A stretch of 49,419 nucleotides of DNA from the NCBI GenBank assembly GCA_013214945.1, contig JABSRT010000030.1, positions 1-49,419 on the forward strand, written 5' to 3'. The stretch's first letter is position 1. Each line of letters opens with the position of its first letter. Source of the DNA: Gammaproteobacteria bacterium. GTDB lineage: Bacteria > Pseudomonadota > Gammaproteobacteria > Enterobacterales > Psychrobiaceae. Both the position numbers and the translations under genes were made by a program. Below, piece by piece: positions 1 to 6,482 of this stretch. A model generated the notes under the pieces. The model made no database searches and was not told where the DNA came from. It saw only the letters and a list, made by a program, of their open reading frames with translations.

Positions 1-107
1 CTACTCCCACTCTCGTTTAGTAGGACTCTAGCCTAGTACAAAAAGTAATTAGCCGTCTAAAATTTGTGGGTGTCTAAAACTCACTGATTTATCCCTTGCT
101 GCGGGTT

Positions 108-539
108 TTAGGTGTTTCTCTGCAATAATTTGGTCGTGTAACCATCCGAAAAATGAAAGAAGCTTGCAAGCAAGAAAACAAAAATTTGCACATACCCCAA
201 CCCAACACTAGGTTCTGTTAACATGCCGAAGTAGACAGTGATTGAAATAACGACCAATAGGAACCTTTTGGCTGTATACCAACCAAAATGCTGTTCACTT
301 GTTTTTGCCTTGCAACTTGCAACCGCTTTTGAAACTTTTGATGTTATTTGACCGAAAATCAAGCATGACGCCAAAGACCATTCTGGAGATAGTATTATTT
401 CTTGCCAGTTGGCAATATATAGTTTTACTGCAATTAAAAGCATAAAGGGTATTACAATAAACAAATACTCAGCTTTTAGATCTGCAAAAATTGCTTTTCT
501 TTCACGCTTACTAAGCTTCAAGCTCATATTGATACTCAT
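108..539 (-). CDS. small integral membrane protein, third gene of TIR operon
   Basis: Unrecognised 143-aa protein. It has a basic N-terminus (KLSKRERKAIF) followed by three or four hydrophobic stretches, roughly residues 25-42, 55-66, 90-105 and 112-128, so it is probably an inner-membrane protein. The ATG at 539 lies inside the 3' end of the upstream gene (29-nt overlap), which implies translational coupling; a second ATG at 527 is possible. As last gene of an operon headed by a TIR protein, it could be a membrane effector or anchor. That role is inferred from context only. Nothing was recognised in positions 1-107 downstream. Confidence 0.6.
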   Translation of the reverse strand: MSINMSLKLSKRERKAIFADLKAEYLFIVIPFMLLIAVKLYIANWQEIILSPEWSLASCLIFGQITSKVSKAVASCKAKTSEQHFGWYTAKRFLLVVISITVYFGMLTEPSVGLGYVQIFVFLLASFFHFSDGYTTKLLQRNT

Positions 540-1374
540 TATTTCGCTGGATATCCAAAACCTCTACAATTTTAGCATTTCGAATCTTAGGCTGCCCTTT
601 CCCTTTTGGTGGTGTGTATATATCAAAAGTTACCTTAGCCTCTACAACATCTTTAGGTCCAATAGCTGGAATAAGACCATTTTGATAACGCTCTAACCAG
701 TCTTTATCCGTTATTCTGGCACTAAATTTTCTATCCATTGATAAGCTGCGAAAAGACCAAACAGAATTTCCTTCATTCACTGAAATTTTAACAAAAAGTT
801 TATCATTAAGCTCTTTGCTTACAGTTACTCCCTGAAACATTTCACCAGGCTTACCTTTAAAACGCCATGCAGTATCGATATTACAAGTATGTTTATCCCC
901 ATTGCTTGCAATCAATACAACGTTTTCACCCTTTTTAATTTTTTGATTTGCTATAGAGAATTTTTCTAGTACGAATGCTAATTGTTGCCGGTCAATATGT
1001 GGATCAACAATCTGCTGTGGTAAGTGGTTAGCTAAGGATGTTTCCAAATCAGCAGCCAATTTCTCAACCTGCTCTTCATTTTCTGTATCTTCTGACTCTG
1101 TTAACTCCTTAAAAAGATCATTACCAGAATTGTAAAATGCTGATTCAAACAGTTCGTCTATCTTACCCGACAATGCAGACAACTTACTTAATATTGATCC
1201 TTTCTCAATGCCGTTGAGCTGAAATTCAAAATCAGTTTTGATACCAACAGAACAACTTAAAACCTGCCCTAAGTCTCTATAAGCATTTATATACTGCGCC
1301 ATGGCTTCAAAAATCTCAGCTGGATTCTTTCTTTCCTCAAGATATTCTAGTTTTATTGATAGCTCGGGTTTCAC
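511..1374 (-). CDS. uncharacterised protein, middle gene of TIR operon
   Basis: A 287-aa soluble protein of no family I can name with confidence. GTG start at 1374 with AGGA about 7 nt upstream. Residues 1-65 look like a compact alpha/beta domain ending in a GIEKGSI turn. Residues 95-115 are acidic and probably a linker. Residues 145-287 are predicted mostly beta and contain a short barrel-like segment around GENVVLIASNGDKHTCNID. The gene lies 82 nt downstream of the TIR gene and overlaps the membrane-protein gene, so the three are probably one transcript. A role as sensor or adaptor between the other two is speculation. Confidence 0.7.
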   Translation of the reverse strand: MKPELSIKLEYLEERKNPAEIFEAMAQYINAYRDLGQVLSCSVGIKTDFEFQLNGIEKGSILSKLSALSGKIDELFESAFYNSGNDLFKELTESEDTENEEQVEKLAADLETSLANHLPQQIVDPHIDRQQLAFVLEKFSIANQKIKKGENVVLIASNGDKHTCNIDTAWRFKGKPGEMFQGVTVSKELNDKLFVKISVNEGNSVWSFRSLSMDRKFSARITDKDWLERYQNGLIPAIGPKDVVEAKVTFDIYTPPKGKGQPKIRNAKIVEVLDIQRNNEYQYELEA

Positions 1375-1456
1375 ATTGTTTCCTATGAGTTTCTATTTTT
1401 TGGAGATGAATCACACTGTTTTTAGGGTTATATCCGGCAACAAATCATTTTAATGT

Positions 1457-2371
1457 TTATACATGGTAACCAGCACCACGCATCTCAAGTTTTAGCTGTT
1501 CTTGCCAAGTTCCTGCCTCATCCATACCTACATAGACTACTCCGCTGATATCATTTGGCGTTTCCACTTCACCTTTAACTACCGCCGTTACTCTAGGGCG
1601 TCCCAACTTACCGATTAAGTAGCCGTGCTCAAACACTACATTTTGGCGAGCTCTATGTTGGCCAGTCAAGTCTCCAACTTTTTGTCCTACGTCGCACGGT
1701 GTATATAAAACAATACCAAAACCAACATTCGAGTAACGCTCAATTTTTTCAATTATCGTCATCCCAGAACTAGCCTGCATATGAAGAATAATTGGTTCTA
1801 GCCCTAAGCCAGATACGAATCTGGCGACATCAAGTTTGGCTATTTCATCATGTCCATGCACAATAAATACTTGCGAGATATTAAATTCACCGTCGATAAT
1901 TTGACTTTGCTCTACAACTCGAGGTTCTGGTTCTTTTAACTGTCGAGAAGCATCTAATTGCTGTTGATTTATGTAGCCGTGACTAAGTAGGATGTCAAAA
2001 ATAGCCTCATCCTTAATAGCCCAGTGAGTTCGAGATAGCTCCCACCGACCAAGCTCTATATCAATTCGCATTGCTTCAATAGCGCCAACTGGAAGAGAAG
2101 GTAATATTGGGTCGAATTCATAATCGATGACAACAGACCTACTCCTCAAGCGAATATTGGTTATGTAACCTATTCGAGATTCCGTTGCCTCATTTTCAGT
2201 AACAAATAATGTTGGAAAACTTTTTAATTCTTCAATTGCTTTATCATCAAAGAACTTATATCGCTCGCTAATTTCATCAGCGGTATACTCTACAGCGGAT
2301 CGGCTTCTATCCCATTCATATTGGGTAGAGTCCCAACTTTCAGGGTCATGTGATATTAATAGATTAAACAA
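1457..2371 (-). CDS. TIR-like domain protein (COG4271/CAP12-like), probable NAD-cleaving defence effector
   Basis: A 304-aa protein of two parts. Residues 1-150 form an unrecognised N-terminal domain. Residues 167-304 form a TIR-like fold: it opens with VFIVHGHDE, continues through SSGMTIIEKIERY and VLYTPCDVG, and has NVVFEHGYLIGKLGR. The glutamate of that last motif (about residue 248) matches the catalytic Glu of TIR NADases. Proteins with this domain act as NAD+-depleting effectors in several antiphage systems, which is family knowledge. The TTG start at 2371 is supported by GGAG 8 nt upstream. It is first gene of a three-gene operon. No cyclase, SIR2 or Argonaute partner is visible, so the trigger is unknown. 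Confidence 0.8.
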   Translation of the reverse strand: MFNLLISHDPESWDSTQYEWDRSRSAVEYTADEISERYKFFDDKAIEELKSFPTLFVTENEATESRIGYITNIRLRSRSVVIDYEFDPILPSLPVGAIEAMRIDIELGRWELSRTHWAIKDEAIFDILLSHGYINQQQLDASRQLKEPEPRVVEQSQIIDGEFNISQVFIVHGHDEIAKLDVARFVSGLGLEPIILHMQASSGMTIIEKIERYSNVGFGIVLYTPCDVGQKVGDLTGQHRARQNVVFEHGYLIGKLGRPRVTAVVKGEVETPNDISGVVYVGMDEAGTWQEQLKLEMRGAGYHV

Positions 2372-2418
2372 TCTTTGCTCTCCAATCCCAATTTACCAAA
2401 TAGAAACCAGGCATCTTA

Positions 2419-2448
2419 TTCACACCCAACTTGTATATTGGATGTGAA
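2419..2448. promoter_or_regulatory. inverted repeat upstream of the TIR operon
   Basis: Arms TTCACACCCAA and TTGGATGTGAA are complementary with one mismatch and separated by 8 nt. It lies about 50-75 nt upstream of the TIR start, so it may be an operator or leader hairpin. The rest of the 2372-2733 gap shows no gene. It holds two GGACAAA motifs (about 2689 and 2707) and AT-rich sequence. Confidence 0.4.
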
Positions 2449-2733
2449 CTAACACCGTTAAAACAACTCGTAAGCCATTGACTATACAGACTTACCTACA
2501 ACCAACAACAAATATAGAAGTAAATGGCATTAAAAATTTGGTAAATCAAATATGGATGTTCCGTTTGTGGTTTTCACTGCTTTGCAATTAGCGCTTTCCC
2601 CAATGCGATAATTACACATTGCTTCAATAGCCATATTTGAAGATAGAACAGCCTATCCTCGTATCAAAACAAGTAGAGTCAGTAGGGGGACAAAATTAAT
2701 TAACAGGACAAACGTTTAAAGGAGTGGGGGATT

Positions 2734-3423
2734 TTAGACACAAAAAAACCGACTCGATGGTCGGTTGATGTTTTTGCAAAGAAATGGTACCGGTAGGCGG
2801 ACTTGAACCGCCACGCTCGAAAGCAACGGATTTTGAATCCTAAGTGGCTTCAAATGCCTTTCCAGTTCCCAACTTATTTCATTTTCCGAAATATCTGAAA
2901 GTTTATCGTATAGCTCTTTAAAGTGATTTTCATACGGATAGTCAATGCCTTTCCATGCGAAAACTTTTACTTCTCTAACGACTGATTGAGCAAGGTAACT
3001 GCCATATGGCAACGGTGGTCCCCAAATTCGCCATCCTTCCATTTCCAAGATCTCAGTTACTTGAAATGATATTTCTTCTGGAGATCCGTATATAATTTTG
3101 TATTCTGATTTTTTTATCTGAAGTTCAGGTTTTATCGTGTTTTTCTCTATGTCTCCTGAGAAAAAATCGCATTCTGGCAAAGCAAGTCCAATTTCTTGCA
3201 TTGATGCTAAACAGTCTTCGACGCCTGCATCTTTACACTTAAAAAAGAGACTCCCTGACTTCCAATTGTATTTTTTACGCTTTGTTTCAATATCGAGAAC
3301 TTTTAGAACTGAGTCATCATCTAAAGTTGCCACAAATTCGGTCGCGATACCTATGAAAGCAGAACGATCAACTTCGTCATGCAGACTCGCTGATACTTTA
3401 ATTATTTCTTCAATCTTACTCAT
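2734..3423 (-). CDS. DUF1737-like protein, 3' end replaced by tRNA fragment
   Basis: A 229-aa reading frame from the ATG at 3423. Residues about 107-151 resemble the DUF1737 pattern: a YKIIYGSPEE start, then EILEMEGWRIWG, then a YLAQSVVRE end. Only about the first 194 residues are likely native. The last 35 codons read through the tRNA-Leu fragment and its terminator, so the true C-terminus has been lost and the product may be non-functional. The start sits 21 nt after the HEPN-like gene stop. The function of DUF1737 proteins is not known to me. Confidence 0.55.
   Translation of the reverse strand: MSKIEEIIKVSASLHDEVDRSAFIGIATEFVATLDDDSVLKVLDIETKRKKYNWKSGSLFFKCKDAGVEDCLASMQEIGLALPECDFFSGDIEKNTIKPELQIKKSEYKIIYGSPEEISFQVTEILEMEGWRIWGPPLPYGSYLAQSVVREVKVFAWKGIDYPYENHFKELYDKLSDISENEISWELERHLKPLRIQNPLLSSVAVQVRLPVPFLCKNINRPSSRFFCV
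2742..2765 (-). terminator. Rho-independent terminator, originally of tRNA-Leu
   Basis: On the minus strand the stem ACCGAC/GTCGGT with a 6-nt loop is followed by a run of seven T. It lies 20 nt beyond the CCA end of the tRNA-Leu fragment, as expected for the native tRNA terminator. The truncated DUF1737 reading frame runs through it. Confidence 0.75.
2785..2840 (-). pseudogene. 3' fragment of tRNA-Leu(CAA), probable integration scar
   Basis: Read on the minus strand, these 56 nt contain the anticodon stem-loop remnant GGATTCAAAATCC (anticodon CAA), a long variable arm, the T-arm GGCGGTTCAAGTCCGCC, and the acceptor 3' strand with encoded CCA. The 5' half (acceptor 5' strand and D-arm) is absent; sequence upstream of the anticodon stem is protein-coding. 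A tRNA 3' end plus terminator without its 5' half is the usual attachment-site duplicate left by an integrase that targets tRNA genes. No intact tRNA-Leu was found elsewhere in the window. Confidence 0.85.
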
Positions 3424-3428
3424 AGTTT

Positions 3429-3448
3429 CCGTTTAAATGCCTTGTTAT
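3429..3448 (-). repeat. integron attC-like 5' half site
   Basis: On the minus strand the sequence ATAACAAGGCATTTAAACGG contains the TAA stop of the upstream HEPN-like gene. It resembles the left end of Vibrio-type attC sites, which commonly begin at or near a cassette stop codon. The expected central spacer and complementary right half are missing: the next gene's ATG follows within 6 nt. Either a decayed attC or coincidence. Confidence 0.35.
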
Positions 3449-3882
3449 GTTTTTAGCCGAAGATCTAAAAAACGCTTCATTAATTTCACATATTCAGAGT
3501 GCTGTTGCTCGATTTCATTTTTATCCGCTGATGATAGCTCATGCAAATATCCATTTCTGAGCTGCCTAGCACTCTTACTACCTCGCTTTCCAGATCCCCC
3601 TTTATAAATCAAAAGTAAAGATTCCGAATTAAAGTGCAAATTGAAATGTTCAAGTGATTTAGAGAGACTTTGAGTGTTCAATCTCGTCTGCAATGGTTGT
3701 TTATCTGTTTGGTAATAATGCTGTAATTTTGTCGCGAAAACTTCACAGCGAAGGTATAAACCAATAAATTCACCGACCACTCCTTGGCACGAAAAACCAG
3801 GATCATTTTTAGATACACTATCTAATCCCAAATTTCTTCTAGCAATCAATGCTGACTCTTGTTTGGTACTTCGTTTGATCAT
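3445..3882 (-). CDS. hypothetical protein with HEPN-like RNxxxH motif
   Basis: A 145-aa, largely alpha-helical protein. Residues 109-114 are RNGYLH, which fits the Rx4-6H (RNxxxH) signature of HEPN ribonucleases found in toxins and defence proteins; it precedes a helical, charged C-terminus. A glycine/lysine-rich loop (KGGSGKRGSKSAR) precedes the motif. No nucleotidyltransferase (MNT) partner is adjacent. The stop codon lies in an attC-like half site and the next gene follows at once, so it may once have been a gene cassette. The HEPN call rests on one short motif and is tentative. Confidence 0.55.
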   Translation of the reverse strand: MIKRSTKQESALIARRNLGLDSVSKNDPGFSCQGVVGEFIGLYLRCEVFATKLQHYYQTDKQPLQTRLNTQSLSKSLEHFNLHFNSESLLLIYKGGSGKRGSKSARQLRNGYLHELSSADKNEIEQQHSEYVKLMKRFLDLRLKT

Positions 3883-4006
3883 GACAACCTATTGAGAAAA
3901 CATAACATTTGTATATCAAGCATGCTCACTTACAAAGCACCCTTAATAAAAATTTAAACCAAGAGTATTATTAAAAACAACAAATTACCAGTGGGGAGCG
4001 CGAAAT

Positions 4007-4132
4007 ATGACCAAAACAAAGCGTGCATGCGCGCTTTGCAGCAATTATTTGTGTAACAGCATGTTATTACGCAATAAAAAACAGACTTTCCATACAAAGC
4101 GTGCGAAATGGCTACAAATCCGAAGGGGGTAA
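4007..4132 (+). CDS. possible 41-aa Cys-containing small protein
   Basis: ATG at 4007 preceded by a good ribosome binding site (GGGGAG, 8-9 nt spacing). The product is short and basic with three cysteines near the N-terminus (CALC then NYLC), and has no recognised family. The DNA around its start contains a near-palindrome (AAAGCG...CGCTTT). It could equally be fortuitous. No stronger gene is visible in 3883-4219. Confidence 0.25.
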   Translation: MTKTKRACALCSNYLCNSMLLRNKKQTFHTKRAKWLQIRRG

Positions 4133-4219
4133 TATTCGTGCAGATATATTCTTGTATCGCGTTGACGTTAATCTTTATTGCTGTTTCATTAATAATGTGA
4201 AGTATTGAATCAACTAAAC

Positions 4220-5095
4220 CTATTTATACAACGAAATCGGCAAGCAAAAATCTAACTGATATTTTTCATCTTCACTCAAGAACTGGTTCTGGTGATAATG
4301 AACATAAGACGGGGTTGATAACATTTTAAACCCAGAACTGGGTAACCAACGCTGCCAAATATTACTCAGTTGTGGCAATAGTTCGCCGTATTTACCTTCA
4401 AGTTTAAAGACCGCATACAGCCCACCGGGGATTGTCATGCTATTAACGACGCCTCGGCGTTGAATGGGTGAGTCAATCGCCAAACAGGCTACATAGCGAC
4501 AATGCTTAAGCTCAACCCATGCAGGATTAGAGTGATGTAAGCCAAACTGCTGCGAGAAGTCCCGCTCTTGTTCATTAGACCAAGCCTTTAACGTTTGCCA
4601 TGCCCCTTTAATCGAGCGGTCGTAGCCCTGATGACGAACATAAGCAACATGGCGTGGTGGCAATTCGAGTAATTCACAGTTAGGAACCACTAGGCTATCC
4701 ATGCGCTGATAGTTTGCTGCTATTTCACTGTCGTCGAAACAGGCAAAATCGTGCCATTGTTGTTCATTGCAACGCCACTGGCCCGGGGCCATGGTAAAGA
4801 TTGATTTAAACGCCCTGCTAAATGATGAAACCGAAGAAAAGCCCGACTTTGTTGCAATGTCTAAAACAGAGCAGTTGCTGTCGAACATTAATTGATTTGC
4901 GGCATACTCAAGCCGAGTACGCCGAATGTAGCCGTGGACAGATTCGCCGACCACTGTTTTAAACAAACGATGGAAATGTTGCTCTGAATAAGCTGCAATA
5001 GCCGCAAGTTCACCAGCTGGCAATTCCTGACTGATATCTTGATGAATATGGTATAAAACATCATTAATCCGTGAAACTTGTTGGTCAGTGGGCAA
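4220..5095 (-). CDS. AraC-family regulator with GyrI-like effector domain
   Basis: A 291-aa Rob-like architecture. Residues about 10-107 form the two AraC helix-turn-helix motifs, with AAYSEQHFHRLFK and the conserved second motif DIATKSGFSSVSSFSRAFK. Residues about 130-291 form a GyrI-like small-molecule-binding domain (ELPPRHVAYVRHQGYD near its start, then IPGGLYAVFKLEG). The family uses this domain to bind ligands such as drugs or metabolites. The start is a TTG at 5095; no ATG fits better. The gene is divergent from an aminotransferase and probably controls it through the tandem operator between them. Confidence 0.9.
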   Translation of the reverse strand: MPTDQQVSRINDVLYHIHQDISQELPAGELAAIAAYSEQHFHRLFKTVVGESVHGYIRRTRLEYAANQLMFDSNCSVLDIATKSGFSSVSSFSRAFKSIFTMAPGQWRCNEQQWHDFACFDDSEIAANYQRMDSLVVPNCELLELPPRHVAYVRHQGYDRSIKGAWQTLKAWSNEQERDFSQQFGLHHSNPAWVELKHCRYVACLAIDSPIQRRGVVNSMTIPGGLYAVFKLEGKYGELLPQLSNIWQRWLPSSGFKMLSTPSYVHYHQNQFLSEDEKYQLDFCLPISLYK

Positions 5096-5108
5096 AATAG
5101 TTCTTTAT

Positions 5109-5147
5109 AGCATAAATGGACATGCGGTAGAGCATAAACGGACATGC
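5109..5147. promoter_or_regulatory. tandem 17-bp operator in divergent AraC/aminotransferase promoter
   Basis: Two direct copies, AGCATAAATGGACATGC (5109-5125) and AGCATAAACGGACATGC (5131-5147), differ at one base and are spaced 22 bp start to start, about two helical turns. AraC-family proteins typically bind such same-face direct repeats. It is the likely binding site of the adjacent regulator. Confidence 0.65.
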
Positions 5148-5201
5148 CAACAAGTGCAAGCTGCCGTAGGATTAAGACAAATTAAGCCACGAGTTATCAC
5201 C

Positions 5202-6347
5202 ATGCAATTAGCCAAATCATTACAGCAAATAAAACCGTCTTATATCCGTGAAATTCTTAGCGCATCGAATGCACCTGGAGTGATTTCGTTGGCCGGTGGT
5301 TTACCCGACGATGCAACGTTTCCTTTAGCGTTGATGGCTAAATCACTTTCGCAATTACCTGAGAAAACGGCTTTGTTTCAATATGGCAATACCGCAGGTT
5401 ATCAGCCGTTACTCGACTTTTTCACCGAGCGATATCAATTACCTACGACTCACGATGCCATTGTTTGTACCGGTTCTCAGCAAGGATTAGATTTAATTTC
5501 TCGCGCATTTCTTAACCCCGGTGATACTGTAGTAATGGAAGCGCCTAGCTACCTTGGTGCGTTGCAGGTATTTGGTTTAGCACAGGCAAATATTGTAAGT
5601 ATTTCTCAAAACGATCAAGGGCCGGACTTAGCTGAGCTAGAAAAATGTTTTGCACAAAGTAAAGTAACGATGTTTTACGCGGTGCCAGACTTCCATAACC
5701 CAACAGGGGTTTGTTGGTCACTTAGCGTTCGTCAAAAAGTGGCGCAACTGTGTCAACAATATCAGGTGGCTTTAATTGAAGATGTGCCTTATCGCGAATT
5801 AAGATTTACCGGTCAAGAGTTGCCGTTAGTCTCAAGCTTTTGCCCTGATAACTCGTTAGTATTACGTTCATTTTCTAAAATAGCGACCCCAGGCATTCGT
5901 TTAGGATTAGTGACTGGTCGCTCCGATTGGATTGAGCCGCTAAACCGCATTAAACAAGGGGCTGATTTACACTCGAGCCAGCCAATGCAGGCGGTGTTAC
6001 TTGATTTGTTACAGCACCAAGGCTTTGATCAGCATTTAGCGAACCTGCGCGACCTTTATCAATCACGTTACCTCGCATTAACCGAGCACATTAAACAGAA
6101 ATTACCACAGTGTCAGTTTAATGCGGTTGATGGCGGCATGTTTATTTGGTTGTCGTTGCCACCGTGTGACGTGTTTGCCTTAGCACAAGCAGCACTTGAA
6201 CAAGGTGTGGCGGTTGTGCCAAGCACTGTATTTTATCAAGAGCGAACGGGTGTTGAGCCTGCACTACGCCTAAACTTTACCAATGCAACTGCGCAGGAAC
6301 TGGGCGAGGCAATTGACCGTTTAGCTAAAGTGATTGCGAAAATCTAA
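5202..6347 (+). CDS. PLP-dependent class I/II aminotransferase (aminoadipate/MocR-like fold type I)
   Basis: A 381-aa enzyme from the ATG at 5202. The reading frame is open back to 5088, but homologues begin near the MQLAKSLQQIKP segment. Visible motifs are LAGGLPDD in the substrate-binding loop, the PLP-binding NPTG (about residue 176), DVPY (Asp about 204) and SFSKIATPGIRLG with the Schiff-base lysine about residue 226. The N-terminal ISLAGGLPDDATFP pattern is typical of 2-aminoadipate/aromatic aminotransferases such as LysN. The exact amino donor cannot be assigned. It is controlled, by inference, by the divergent AraC protein. Confidence 0.9.
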   Translation: MQLAKSLQQIKPSYIREILSASNAPGVISLAGGLPDDATFPLALMAKSLSQLPEKTALFQYGNTAGYQPLLDFFTERYQLPTTHDAIVCTGSQQGLDLISRAFLNPGDTVVMEAPSYLGALQVFGLAQANIVSISQNDQGPDLAELEKCFAQSKVTMFYAVPDFHNPTGVCWSLSVRQKVAQLCQQYQVALIEDVPYRELRFTGQELPLVSSFCPDNSLVLRSFSKIATPGIRLGLVTGRSDWIEPLNRIKQGADLHSSQPMQAVLLDLLQHQGFDQHLANLRDLYQSRYLALTEHIKQKLPQCQFNAVDGGMFIWLSLPPCDVFALAQAALEQGVAVVPSTVFYQERTGVEPALRLNFTNATAQELGEAIDRLAKVIAKI

Positions 6348-6400
6348 TGATTAACAGTAATAATAGGTAGCCCTTATTAAGAATTGAGGTTATGTAGATC

Positions 6401-6432
6401 AAAAAAGGCTGCCAAATTTGGCAGCCTTTTTT
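6401..6432. terminator. bidirectional terminator between convergent genes
   Basis: A perfect 32-nt palindrome with core GGCTGCC/GGCAGCC, flanked by six A on one side and six T on the other. It can serve both the plus-strand aminotransferase and the minus-strand ppsA. Confidence 0.9.
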
Positions 6433-6482
6433 ATGATTACTACTTGAACAGCGCCAAGTAGTAATTTTTTATACTTAGTACG

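Noticed and set aside
4023-4208. 61-codon plus-strand frame
   Set aside because: No ribosome site, cysteine/tyrosine-rich odd composition, and a better-supported short frame (4007-4132) overlaps it.
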